From: CAYNHQ01 sp964397255
GTDB taxonomy: Bacteria > Bdellovibrionota_G > JALEGL01 > DATDPG01
Assembly: GCA_964397255.1 (NCBI GenBank)
Contig: CAYNHQ010000006.1
Span: forward strand, 1 to 64,000
Direction of reading: 5' to 3'
DNA length: 64,000 nt
This document shows positions 42,200-51,335 of the stretch, piece after piece (the first letter of the stretch is position 1; every line of letters begins with the position of its first letter). Under the pieces are notes generated by a model, which saw only the letters and a program-made list of their open reading frames with translations, did not search any database and was not told where the DNA came from. A program made the translations under genes and the position numbers.

Positions 42200-43024
42200 C
42201 TAAAAAACGCTTTTAAAGGGACGAGAGGTATAAATCCGAATTCCCCATTTTCTCACAAAATCCCGAAAATCATCCGTTTCTTCGTCTTCAGGACCTTCAA
42301 AAGAAAAAGTTTCAACATTGATTTTAAAATCATTGACCTGAATGGTTGGATATTCCAGTTGGATGGTAGGCCGAATGCGATGGTAATCGGCTATTTCCCT
42401 ATATTCTTCAACCATTTTTTCCATCAGTCGCTTTTTTTCGTCCAAAGGCGGTGGAATAATTTCACGAATAAATTTAGCCGGCACGCCCGCATAAATACCC
42501 TTCTTTGTAATTGATTTGGTGACAGTGCTCCCGGCTCCGATCACACAACCTTCGGCAATGTGAACACCCATCATGATCAGGCTCCGATAACCCACAATCA
42601 CTCCGTTACCAATCACCACACCCGAAGAAAGCCTGGGGTAGCCCTCTAAACAAGATAGCCAATAGCCATGAGTCAAGATCGATGTGTCGGGAGACAGCCC
42701 AACGTCATCTCCGATTTCCACAGGTTCACAGACATTGATGAAATTATTGTGAATTGTACAGCGATCCCCAATCGAAAAATTAGAATTGGGATGCTGAAAC
42801 CCGCCTCCACCAATCGTAAGGCCTGAACTATTGTATAAATGCTTTCCAATCTTAATGTGATTCCCCTTAATGGTCGCTCGGTCACCCAATCGACTATGCT
42901 CGCCAATCTCGAAGGTTCCCCTGGTATTCACATGAATATTGCTCCCAAAAGAGACGGGATCGTGAATAATGATTTTTGCAGCCTGAATTACAATCTGCTT
43001 TTTTTCGTCGACAAATTTTTCCAT
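42200..43024 (-). CDS. Hexapeptide-repeat acyltransferase with C-terminal extension
   Basis: The 274-residue product has a long left-handed beta-helix of isoleucine-patch repeats (residues about 20-190: VSFGSNIHVN, FEIGEHSRLG, HIKIGKHLY, VEIGDDVGL, VVIGNGVIVG, CVIGAGSTV). A typical transferase cap IYAGVPAKFIRE follows. The last 70 residues are an extension with two basic ends (RKWGIRIYT). It probably O- or N-acetylates a sugar of the repeat unit. It runs opposite to the next plus-strand block. Confidence 0.85.
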   Translation of the reverse strand: MEKFVDEKKQIVIQAAKIIIHDPVSFGSNIHVNTRGTFEIGEHSRLGDRATIKGNHIKIGKHLYNSSGLTIGGGGFQHPNSNFSIGDRCTIHNNFINVCEPVEIGDDVGLSPDTSILTHGYWLSCLEGYPRLSSGVVIGNGVIVGYRSLIMMGVHIAEGCVIGAGSTVTKSITKKGIYAGVPAKFIREIIPPPLDEKKRLMEKMVEEYREIADYHRIRPTIQLEYPTIQVNDFKINVETFSFEGPEDEETDDFRDFVRKWGIRIYTSRPFKSVF

Positions 43025-43089
43025 GTTAGCCCTTTACATTGATTCAATTAATTCTTATAAAACCTATCTTACTTTAAGAGGAGAAAATA

Positions 43090-43767
43090 ATGATCATTAT
43101 TACCGGCGCCTCTAGGGGCTTGGGAGCGGCGCTATTCTCACAGTATCGTGAGAGAGATATTCCAGTCGTTGGGACATTCCACAAAACACCTGTAAATAAC
43201 ACGACTATCCAAAAAGTTGATGTTTCGGATTATACGATTGTGGAAAACTGGGTGAATCAGATTAAAGACCAATTTGATCGGCAATTGACCCTGATTACTT
43301 GTGCTGGAATTTCATACAATTCGCTTTTGCACAAATCCAATCCATCCGCCTGGGAAGAGGTCATCAAAGTAAACTTGCTGGGAACTTATAACTGTATCCG
43401 AGCTCTACTTCCCTTTATGAGAGAGAAGAATTATGGCCGAATTATTACGATTTCTTCGGTTGTGGCTCAAATGGGGGTCCCTGGAACAACGAGCTACGCA
43501 ACTTCCAAATCTGGACTATGGGGATTGGTAAAGTCCCTTTCGAAAGAAGTAAAAGGCAAAGACATTACAATCAACAATATTAACCTTGGCTACTTCAATA
43601 TCGGAATGATCGAGCAAGTTCCTCAACAACTGCAGGAAGACATCAAATCGAGAATTCCAAAGGAACGCTTTGGTGAGCCAGGGGAGTTATTTAATCTTAT
43701 TGAATATATCAGAGGATCTGCATATCTGAACGGTTCGTCGTTTGATATCAATGGCGGTCTGTATTGA
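43090..43767 (+). CDS. Short-chain dehydrogenase/reductase
   Basis: The 225-residue SDR has the cofactor motif TGASRGLGAALF, ITCAGISYNS, the catalytic Ser-Tyr-Lys as ITISSVV, SYATSK, and GSSFDINGGLY at the end, resembling FabG-type reductases. It lacks a membrane segment. As it is 8 bases from the permease gene and in the same direction, a role in sugar or acyl modification of the exported polymer is likely, though a ketoacyl reductase cannot be excluded. Confidence 0.88.
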   Translation: MIIITGASRGLGAALFSQYRERDIPVVGTFHKTPVNNTTIQKVDVSDYTIVENWVNQIKDQFDRQLTLITCAGISYNSLLHKSNPSAWEEVIKVNLLGTYNCIRALLPFMREKNYGRIITISSVVAQMGVPGTTSYATSKSGLWGLVKSLSKEVKGKDITINNINLGYFNIGMIEQVPQQLQEDIKSRIPKERFGEPGELFNLIEYIRGSAYLNGSSFDINGGLY

Positions 43768-43774
43768 GCAGAGA

Positions 43775-44530
43775 ATGATCAACAAAAAGGACATCATTTT
43801 ATTCTATACAAAGGCGAAACTCGAAGAGGACGTTTTCGAAAACCATTTTGGTATTTTGTGGTGGATCTTAGATCCGCTGATGACGGCGTTTGTCTATTAT
43901 GTGGTTTTTCACGTCATTCTCCACAGCGGGAGAGAGAACTATATTCCGTTTTTATTTATCGGAATCGTGGCTTGGAAATGGCTTGCCTCGAGCGTGAAGG
44001 CGGGAAGCAATGCTATTTCTTCCCAAAAAAATCTATTTAAGAAGATCTATCTCCCGAAAATCATTTTTCCTTGGATCGAAATTAATTTCGCGACATTTAA
44101 ATTTCTTGTGACGCTTACCATTGTGGTTTTGGTCTACCCGCTTTTGGGAAGTAAGGTAACGCTAAACCATCTGTACCTCCCCCTCGTAGTTTTATGTCAG
44201 TTTTCTTTTACGCTAGGGATCATTACATTTCTCGCATCGCTTACTCCCTTCTTCCCCGATTTTAATATGATGGTAAATCACTTGTTGAAACTCGCTTTTT
44301 ATCCCTCAGGGATTTTATTTGCGGCCGACAGAGTTCCTCGAAGATTAAAATTCATTATGGAATACAATCCAATGGCGCAGGCGATCGAAAGCTACCGAAA
44401 TATTCTCATGTATGGCAGCGGCCCCGCCTTTAATGGCCTTTTTCTAATGTTTTTCCTCGGAATGTTTTTCTATGCGACAGGAACACTTCTGATTAACAGA
44501 TTAGACGGACAATATGCAAAACTCCCCTGA
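43775..44530 (+). CDS. wzm: Polysaccharide ABC exporter permease (Wzm type)
   Basis: The 251-residue membrane protein has six hydrophobic segments and the ABC-2 polysaccharide permease pattern (FGILWWILDPLMTAFVYYVVF, shown in part as ILWWILDPLMTAF; later NPMAQAIESYRNI). It exports a lipid-linked polysaccharide with the ATPase encoded next, overlapping it by 17 bases. The start at 43775 is preferred because it avoids overlap with the SDR gene. Confidence 0.9.
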   Translation: MINKKDIILFYTKAKLEEDVFENHFGILWWILDPLMTAFVYYVVFHVILHSGRENYIPFLFIGIVAWKWLASSVKAGSNAISSQKNLFKKIYLPKIIFPWIEINFATFKFLVTLTIVVLVYPLLGSKVTLNHLYLPLVVLCQFSFTLGIITFLASLTPFFPDFNMMVNHLLKLAFYPSGILFAADRVPRRLKFIMEYNPMAQAIESYRNILMYGSGPAFNGLFLMFFLGMFFYATGTLLINRLDGQYAKLP

Positions 44531-45239
44531 CCCCACGATGGGGCCACAGCTAGCTATTCAATGTGAGAATGTGGGAATTTATTACCCTCCGGCCAACAAT
44601 ATTTTTGTGCGTAAAAAGCGTAATGGCGGTTTCTGGGCGCTCAGGGGCGTTAGTTTTGATGTAAACAAGGGAGATATTTTAGGCATCGTGGGCGCAAATG
44701 GCGCGGGAAAAAGCACTATCCTATCGGTGATTGGGAGAATCATTGCGCCTAACACTGGCAGCGTGAATACGTTCGATCATTCGGCTATGTTATTAACTAT
44801 TAATGCTGGTCTTTCTCCCAATTTAACCGGAAGAAAAAATATTATTCTTTCAGGGTTAACTTTAGGGATTTCAAAGAAAACAATTGAAGAAAAAATGGAT
44901 GAAATTATCGCCTTTGCAAGTATTGGCGAATTCATAGATAAGCCAGTCAATACTTATTCCACAGGAATGAAATCTCGGCTTGGCTTTTCAACAGCTATCT
45001 ATCTTGAACCCGAAATATTCCTTATTGACGAAGCATTGGGAGTCGGAGATCAGGATTTTAGAAAAAAATCGTCCGAAGCTATTAAGAAAAAACTGTCCAA
45101 AAATGTGACCGCAGTGGTGGTATCTCATAATGAGAGAACTATTAAGGAGCTTTGTAACAGGGCATTACTAATGGAGCACGGGCAAAGCACCGCTTCTGGA
45201 ACGCCTGACGAAATATTCAAGATTTACAATGGCGAATAA
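44514..45239 (+). CDS. wzt: Polysaccharide ABC exporter ATPase (Wzt type)
   Basis: The 241-residue ATPase has Walker A GANGAGKST, signature YSTGMKSRLGF and Walker B IFLIDEALGVGD, with the TagH/Wzt-type early ALRGVSFDV. It has no C-terminal polysaccharide-binding extension, so chain-length or terminal-residue recognition is not built into it. The last 16 bases overlap the convergent epimerase gene. Confidence 0.92.
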   Translation: MQNSPDPTMGPQLAIQCENVGIYYPPANNIFVRKKRNGGFWALRGVSFDVNKGDILGIVGANGAGKSTILSVIGRIIAPNTGSVNTFDHSAMLLTINAGLSPNLTGRKNIILSGLTLGISKKTIEEKMDEIIAFASIGEFIDKPVNTYSTGMKSRLGFSTAIYLEPEIFLIDEALGVGDQDFRKKSSEAIKKKLSKNVTAVVVSHNERTIKELCNRALLMEHGQSTASGTPDEIFKIYNGE

Positions 45240-46336
45240 GCCGATTTTAAGTAAGGAACCATGATGTTTGCTATTTTCACGGCCGCGTCTCCGTTGCCAT
45301 AGTATTTAGCCGTTGGAAAAGACGGACGGTGATTGGGAACAATCGCATCTTGCAGGGCATCTGCGATTTTATTCGTCTCTCTGCCAAGTATGAAGTTCCA
45401 TCCTTCTTCAACTGTCTCAGGCCAAGCTGTTTGTTCGAAAATGGTGTAACACTTTTTTCCAAGAGCAACGGTTTCTTTTTGCAAACCACCGGAATCCGTA
45501 AAAACACTCATACATTTAGAAAGCAAGCAAATCATATCCAAATAGCCCACAGGGTCGATCGTAATGATCTGCTTTGGCAGTTCGATGCCATTTTTTTTAA
45601 TCAAATTCCGCGTTCTTGGATGGATCGGAAAAATCACTTTTACCGGACTCTTTAGAAATCCTTCAATGACTTTATTAAATACGGAGATGTCCGCCGTTGT
45701 CTCCTGCCGATGCAAAGTAAGAAGAACAAATTTCTCATTGATGAAGGGAATATCAAAACTCGGCCCCTTTTTATCAGCGAGTTTCTTAAAAAGATAAAGC
45801 GAGTCGATCATCACATCACCCACATGATGGACGCCAGACACTATCCCTTCCTTCCGCAAATTTTGTGTATGATCCTCAGTGGAACAAAATAACAACGTAG
45901 AAAGGTGATCAGAAATAATTCGATTAATTTCCTCCGGAATCTTCTTGTCGAAATTTCGGGCACCTGCTTCCACATGCGCGATGGGCACATGCAATTTTGA
46001 AGCCGCAACTGCGGCAGCTAACGTAGAGTTGGTATCCCCATAAATTAATACCAACCCTGGCTTGATTGCCAAGATCTCTTGTTCGATCTCCGCCAACATG
46101 CTTGCCGTATGTGCCCCATGTAGGCCGCTCCCAGACAAATTCAGATTTTTGTAAGGTTTGGGTATCGAAAGTTCCTCAAAAAAGAGATCTGACATGTTCA
46201 CATCAAAGTGTTGGCCTGTATGAAGAATGAGTTCTTGGATTCCTTGACAGTTCAATAGTGCTTTACTCACCACAGTTGCTTTAACAAACTGCGGCCTCGC
46301 ACCTACAATTGTGAGAATTGTATTTTTCTTTTCCAT
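45224..46336 (-). CDS. UDP-sugar 2-epimerase, WbpI-like
   Basis: The 370-residue enzyme belongs to the UDP-GlcNAc 2-epimerase family. The early GQHFDVNMSDLFFEELSIPKP and GSGLHGAHTASMLAEIE blocks (each given in part) are closer to WbpI, which acts on UDP-2,3-diacetamido-glucuronate, than to WecB. Other conserved blocks are VYGDTNS-like IYGDTNSTLA, EAGARNFDKKIPEEINR, TLHRQET and FTDSGGLQKE. It fits the Wbp-type genes at 54646-57354. Start at 46336 (ATG); a GTG at 46348 overlapping the glycosyltransferase stop is possible. Confidence 0.88.
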   Translation of the reverse strand: MEKKNTILTIVGARPQFVKATVVSKALLNCQGIQELILHTGQHFDVNMSDLFFEELSIPKPYKNLNLSGSGLHGAHTASMLAEIEQEILAIKPGLVLIYGDTNSTLAAAVAASKLHVPIAHVEAGARNFDKKIPEEINRIISDHLSTLLFCSTEDHTQNLRKEGIVSGVHHVGDVMIDSLYLFKKLADKKGPSFDIPFINEKFVLLTLHRQETTADISVFNKVIEGFLKSPVKVIFPIHPRTRNLIKKNGIELPKQIITIDPVGYLDMICLLSKCMSVFTDSGGLQKETVALGKKCYTIFEQTAWPETVEEGWNFILGRETNKIADALQDAIVPNHRPSFPTAKYYGNGDAAVKIANIMVPYLKSAYSPL

Positions 46337-46347
46337 TGAAGCTAACA

Positions 46348-47673
46348 CTAAGCCGCTAAACTACCATAAATTTCGAGCAGCTTTTTTTCCTCTATGGACC
46401 AGTTGAGCTTGCTTTGATGAACTTTTCGAATGCGATCTCGCATCTCCTGAGATGGCTTTTCTCGTATGCCCTGTAAAAGCTCGAACAAAGACTGCTCATC
46501 GAAGTCTTTCGCGACGTAACCAATTTTCTCCTGATTTACCAATTTATTGACCTCGTATAGAGGAGAAACAATTACAGGAAGACCACACGTAATGTATTCA
46601 AAAACCTTGTTCGGTAGACAAAACCAATGATTCTTACTCGCATTCGGAGCAAAAAAGATTCCATAATCTGCCGAGGAGCTAATTTCCGGAATCTGATCGG
46701 GGTGAATCGCTGGGTGGTAGTGAATATTTGGATATTCATTTGCTGCCCGTTTGATTTCCCCTTCAAGACCACCCATGCCCATAAATATGATGTGGTGTGT
46801 CTTTACACCTAATTTACTTAATCGAATAAAGCTGCCGATTGTTTCCTCAATTCCCTTGCCCTCAGTAAAACCCCCTTGATACAGGAAAATGATTTCATTT
46901 TTCGTCAGTCCAAAAACTTTTTCGAAGTGATCCCCCGCATATTGCTTGGAGGACAAATCGGGACAATTCTTAATCACGTTCACTTTCTTGAGGCCGTATA
47001 TGCGCTCATACTCCGTGGCAATCGAAGGACTTACCGTAATCACGCTATCGGCATCATAAATGTTTTTCTTTTCGAGCGTCTGGAAATAAATACGCTTCAG
47101 CGGTTGTCCTTGTAGCCCTGAAAGTTCGGTCTGGTATTCATGAGTGTCGTAGATCAATTTGACCCGCGGATGCTGTTTCTTTAGTTCGGTAGCAATCGGA
47201 AGTGGGAGCAAATCGTTGCAATGAATAATATCAAACGGAAAAGACGTTCTTTTCGAAAAAAATCTTGGTTTTTTAATGCTCGAGACTATTTGAAAGACGC
47301 CTTTTAGAATTTGAGAAACCCGATCCTCGAAACGATTCACGATCCCCTTCCCCAGTTTGTACGCTGAAGGGAATGGGCTAAGGATGAGCATCGGTAATTT
47401 CAAGACACTGTTTCGGCATAGTCTCGCCAAATATTTGAGCTTCTTTTTGGTCAGGAAACTCTTTCGAGTGGGTTTCCGAAATTTTCGCCTCACTAAAAAC
47501 CCGTTGACGGTCTCCACTTCAGGAAGTTGGGGATCATAAACAGCCCAAAGCTCCACGCTATAACCGGCCCGAACGAGCGTGGAGCATTCCTTTAAAACAC
47601 GACTATCGCTTGAAAATTTATTGAATAAAAGAACCAAGACCCGTTTTGAGGCCAAATCCATTTCCGGCTTCAT
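46348..47673 (-). CDS. GT4 family glycosyltransferase
   Basis: The 441-residue GT-B enzyme shows an N-terminal VLVLLFNKFSSDSRVLKEC, IIHCNDLLPLPIA and YDTHEYQTE. The donor-site GGFTEGKGIEETI and FEYITCGLPVIVSPLYEV blocks follow, typical of GT4. It shares this layout with the gene at 51336-52523, so the two are paralogues. It ends at the start of the 2-epimerase gene and probably uses the sugar that enzyme makes. Confidence 0.9.
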   Translation of the reverse strand: MKPEMDLASKRVLVLLFNKFSSDSRVLKECSTLVRAGYSVELWAVYDPQLPEVETVNGFLVRRKFRKPTRKSFLTKKKLKYLARLCRNSVLKLPMLILSPFPSAYKLGKGIVNRFEDRVSQILKGVFQIVSSIKKPRFFSKRTSFPFDIIHCNDLLPLPIATELKKQHPRVKLIYDTHEYQTELSGLQGQPLKRIYFQTLEKKNIYDADSVITVSPSIATEYERIYGLKKVNVIKNCPDLSSKQYAGDHFEKVFGLTKNEIIFLYQGGFTEGKGIEETIGSFIRLSKLGVKTHHIIFMGMGGLEGEIKRAANEYPNIHYHPAIHPDQIPEISSSADYGIFFAPNASKNHWFCLPNKVFEYITCGLPVIVSPLYEVNKLVNQEKIGYVAKDFDEQSLFELLQGIREKPSQEMRDRIRKVHQSKLNWSIEEKKLLEIYGSLAA

Positions 47674-47785
47674 CAGAAGTAGATAACCAATATTTTGGAC
47701 TTACGAAAGTGGTTTTTTTGAAAGAGTTTAAAAATTACCGTTTCTACCCCAAATTATATATAGGTGGCCTGGACTGAGAAATCGT

Positions 47786-49087
47786 ATGTCAGGACTGCAG
47801 ACATCCCGAGCGAAGGCCATTCGAAATATTTTTAAAAGCTGGATTTCCGGCAAAAAACCCAATAGTCGAGAAGCTTTCGCTGATGAGATCGCACTTATAA
47901 AACAGCACATCAAGAACCGCGACGATCAAAACGCATACCTGGCCGCTCGTCATTTGCTCAAACAGGCGCCCGACCTTGAATATGCCTCCTACACGGCCGC
48001 CCTGGGGGCTTCAAAACTGGGGAAATTCATTGAAATTCCTAGCCTGATTGAAGCCGCCATTGTCAGCAAACCCAAGAACCTAAAATATTTAATGCTGCGA
48101 GGAAATGCCTACCTCAAGCTAGGGGAATTTCAAAAAGCCTACATCGATTTTCAGGAAATGGCGCTGATCAGCCCTGAAGACCCAGGAGTTTGGAAAGGAC
48201 TATTGAAAATCCGGGCTAAATTAAAAATCAACCTTCCCCCACCTCGAATCTTTTCGGTGATCAACGATGAAATTAGCAATGCATATAATTATAGAAATTG
48301 GTCATCTTTTGATCGGCAATTAGCCGAAATGGAGCAATTGGAACCTATCACTGCGCGCTACTGGCAACTGCAAAGAGATGATCTCTTTATGCGTGTCGGA
48401 GATCCGGGAAAGGAATGGGCTCTGTTTCATCTGGAATGCAGGGAAGCAGACCATGAGCTTTCATTCAATGCGTTTTGCAATATGTTTAATGCATTTCTAA
48501 AAACAGGTGACGTAAGAAAAATACTGAATGAGCTTCAGAAATTCAGACTGATCTATAACAGACTGTGTCCAATCGCATACACGCCCGGAGTATGTGCTCT
48601 TTTTGTACGAAATAAGTACTACGAACAATGCTTAGCATTTCTCGATAAAATGAATGAGCTGCTGCCAAACGATGATTCGAAGCTATCGTTTCAGCTTAAG
48701 ACTTACGCATATCGTTGGATCTGTCGCGAAGCTCTCGGGTTGAAATCAACAAGTTCCTCTCCATCTCCAAGTCATAATGAACTTGCTACCGCGCTGATGA
48801 AAGAACTGATGAACACACATCATACCGGCTCTGCCTCTGCATTCATCGTTGATAAATGTGTAACCTGCTGGGAATATGCACAGAAAGTAGGCAACCAGTT
48901 TTTATTTGATTTGCGGTATGACCCTGATCAGATTCACGTGCTGCAAACGAATATCCTGAATGCCCTGACAAAGAAAACTCCCCTGTCGCTGCTCCGAATT
49001 ATGGATGGGGAAAGCTATGGGTTCATGGGAAATCCCCATGATGAGCGCCTCACCCAATTGTCTAATCACATCGAAACCCTGTGGTAG
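47786..49087 (+). CDS. TPR and GT-D glycosyltransferase, N-terminal part (ends at in-frame amber)
   Basis: The 433-residue reading frame has TPR-like helices (residues about 50-180; AARHLLKQAPDLEYASY and RGNAYLKLGEFQKAYIDF), more helical repeats, and at its end RIMDGESYGFMGNP. The last stretch is the start of a GT-D-type domain (DGE motif). The TAG at 49085-49087 follows CTGTGG, and the same frame stays open for another 524 codons to 50659. A single TGG to TAG change would explain the break. It is a recent pseudogene, readthrough or an assembly error. Confidence 0.75.
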   Translation: MSGLQTSRAKAIRNIFKSWISGKKPNSREAFADEIALIKQHIKNRDDQNAYLAARHLLKQAPDLEYASYTAALGASKLGKFIEIPSLIEAAIVSKPKNLKYLMLRGNAYLKLGEFQKAYIDFQEMALISPEDPGVWKGLLKIRAKLKINLPPPRIFSVINDEISNAYNYRNWSSFDRQLAEMEQLEPITARYWQLQRDDLFMRVGDPGKEWALFHLECREADHELSFNAFCNMFNAFLKTGDVRKILNELQKFRLIYNRLCPIAYTPGVCALFVRNKYYEQCLAFLDKMNELLPNDDSKLSFQLKTYAYRWICREALGLKSTSSSPSPSHNELATALMKELMNTHHTGSASAFIVDKCVTCWEYAQKVGNQFLFDLRYDPDQIHVLQTNILNALTKKTPLSLLRIMDGESYGFMGNPHDERLTQLSNHIETLW

Positions 49088-49228
49088 AACAAAAATATTA
49101 CTCCGGAGCAAAAACAAAGACTCATTGAAGGATTTCACGCTTCTATCCAAAGCGCCGACATTATTGGATTCCCCTACGCCCATCGATTAGCCCAAGAGCT
49201 CCCGGTTGAGACTCAAACCGAATTAAGA

Positions 49229-50659
49229 ATGAAGGAGCAAAAATACGATGTGATTTTTTCGGGTTTAAAAAATCTGATTTCCGAGAAAATTTTCTCTCAT
49301 AAAGTATGTTGGGTCGACGAATTTTGTAGTTTTGCCCTGATGGACACGGATTATGTCTCCAAATTAATGGATGCAGCAGAGTCTGTGATTTTGGTGACTT
49401 GTTTTGAAATTCCGAAATTTCATATTTTTGATCATCCGAAAGTTAAAGTCATTCAAATCCCGCCGCATTCGAAAGTTGCCTCTATATGCGCTTCACCCTT
49501 TGGCAACGCCATTTTGCCCGACGTTCTGCCGGAAATAGAAAATGAAGTACGCAAACTCGCAACCCCCGGATCTCTGCTTCTGGTAAGCGCCGGCTTTGCA
49601 GGAAAAGTTCTCATAGATATCGGAAAGAAAGCCGGCGCTGTAGCCATTGATTTTGGGGCCGCGCTAGATGACATGCTGGGATGGAAAACCCGGTCCACCG
49701 AGCTTCACGCGCAATTTTCGCAGCCCATGCGGGAGGAGCTCTGCATATACCAGGGCGGGAAGATTAAGCGAAAGGACATGAAGACCAAAGTTCTTATAAA
49801 GCTGGAAGACCCAAGAAAGTTACCGGACGTGAATTGGCGAAGTTATTACGCAGGCAATCGCCAACGATTTTCGTTGGCGACCGGAGTGAAATTCGTGGAT
49901 CCCCAAACGGTTGTTTGCAACTCGCTTCTTGCGAGAAAAATGTATCTGTTTCGTTTTGATTTCAACACCGGTTGGTATCACACACTCGACGGTATTACTA
50001 CGACGTTCAAAGATCGAACGACAGAGACAGACTTGTTGGATTTGGATGAAAGAGGAAATATTTTCACAAGCAATTGCGGGAATGGAAGCCTAGCTCAATA
50101 TCGATACGACAATCACAAGATCACATTCGTGAAGGATATACCGCTTTATGACAAAAGCTTTATTCATGGGGTGAAATATTTTCGCTCAAATATAGTGGCG
50201 GCCTCGATCATATCGGAACCGCTTGGTGTCCACTTTGTCGATGTCGATACATTACAAGTCCCCCTGCACATCAAGACAGACATTAAAGCAAAGGACATGT
50301 GCTTTTTGTCTGACAACCAATTGGTCATCCTAACGACCTACGGCAAGTTAACTACTGAAACAGATGAGGGTTATGACTCCGAAATTCAACTGATCAATTT
50401 CGATTTCGCAAATAAAAGCTACAACGTGATCGAAAAGAAGATCTTTAAGAATTGTCATTTTGACTGTGTGGTATTTCATGAGGGCATTCTTTACATCAAT
50501 GAGCAGTTTAAGGATTGCCTGTACTTGGTCGACCCGAAAACACTTGAACAGATAGGAATCGTTTCCGGTTACGATTTCCCTCACGGAATCGACATCAAAC
50601 ACGGCATGATTGCTGTCACCAATTATGGCTCGAACTCCATTGACATCCGGTCGATTTAA
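49229..50659 (+). CDS. GT-D glycosyltransferase and beta-propeller, C-terminal part
   Basis: This 476-codon frame is in phase with 47786-49087, with 47 sense codons between the amber stop and this ATG. Those 47 codons read as continuing protein (ADIIGFPYAHRLAQE). It then has the second half of the GT-D fold (LLVSAGFAGKVLIDIGKKAG, AIDFGAALDDMLGWK), and about 250 residues of propeller-like strands (RFDFNTGWYHTLDGI, LDERGNIFTSNCGNGS, DFPHGIDIKHGMIAVTNYGS). The ATG at 49229 has AAGGAG-like bases only after it and is probably not a natural start. Confidence 0.7.
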   Translation: MKEQKYDVIFSGLKNLISEKIFSHKVCWVDEFCSFALMDTDYVSKLMDAAESVILVTCFEIPKFHIFDHPKVKVIQIPPHSKVASICASPFGNAILPDVLPEIENEVRKLATPGSLLLVSAGFAGKVLIDIGKKAGAVAIDFGAALDDMLGWKTRSTELHAQFSQPMREELCIYQGGKIKRKDMKTKVLIKLEDPRKLPDVNWRSYYAGNRQRFSLATGVKFVDPQTVVCNSLLARKMYLFRFDFNTGWYHTLDGITTTFKDRTTETDLLDLDERGNIFTSNCGNGSLAQYRYDNHKITFVKDIPLYDKSFIHGVKYFRSNIVAASIISEPLGVHFVDVDTLQVPLHIKTDIKAKDMCFLSDNQLVILTTYGKLTTETDEGYDSEIQLINFDFANKSYNVIEKKIFKNCHFDCVVFHEGILYINEQFKDCLYLVDPKTLEQIGIVSGYDFPHGIDIKHGMIAVTNYGSNSIDIRSI

Positions 50660-50722
50660 TTTTCGCCGCGTTTTTTTACGAGGCGCTCTGTCGTCCCCAA
50701 AACTGGTCAGCACCTAAAATAC

Positions 50723-51271
50723 TTAAGGGACCCATTCGTAGCAGCGACCAAGATTGAAAACCGTATTGTTAATATTGATTGTTAGGTTTGATCTGCTTTT
50801 GAAAATCGTCGGATCCAATACGACGCCCGAGTATGCGTAATATTTAGAGCCGTTAAAAAGAACAACCCAAAATTTGGTGTTATTTATTAACCGACGGCCA
50901 AAAAAGTCCAGACTTCTTTTATCTAATGGATCCGAAAATCCGCAATCATACTGAACAATAAAATCTCCAGAAGCGATAGCATTATAATCGGCACAAGGGT
51001 CCGAAAGTACCTGAGGCGAAGGATTGGGGATGATGTAGTCGAAATATCCGGCAGCGGGATCTTTTGTTATGACCAAAAGCGCTTTTCCGGTTTTGGTGGG
51101 TGATGTCTCATTAAGCAAATATACATCGAGGAAGTAAACATCAATAGAGCAGGTTGGATTTGCTGACCCAGAATACTCCGGGACTTTTTGGGGTATTTCG
51201 TCACCGCCACATCCGAGGAGGCCAAGGGAGCCGAGACAAATGACAATCAGCAAGGATCGAATTTTCGACAC
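50723..51271 (-). CDS. Hypothetical lipoprotein
   Basis: The 182-residue product has a good signal peptide with lipobox GLLGC (Cys at residue 21). A strand-rich domain with four Cys follows (PTCSIDVYFL, DPCADY, YDCGFSD, GRCYEWVP). I recognise no family. It lies between the amber-broken gene and a glycosyltransferase, on the strand of the latter. Confidence 0.65.
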   Translation of the reverse strand: MSKIRSLLIVICLGSLGLLGCGGDEIPQKVPEYSGSANPTCSIDVYFLDVYLLNETSPTKTGKALLVITKDPAAGYFDYIIPNPSPQVLSDPCADYNAIASGDFIVQYDCGFSDPLDKRSLDFFGRRLINNTKFWVVLFNGSKYYAYSGVVLDPTIFKSRSNLTININNTVFNLGRCYEWVP

Positions 51272-51335
51272 AATAACGATTGTCCTCGACTGGTATATTG
51301 GAGTAAAGCTAATTCCTACCGAAAATTCGACGTGT

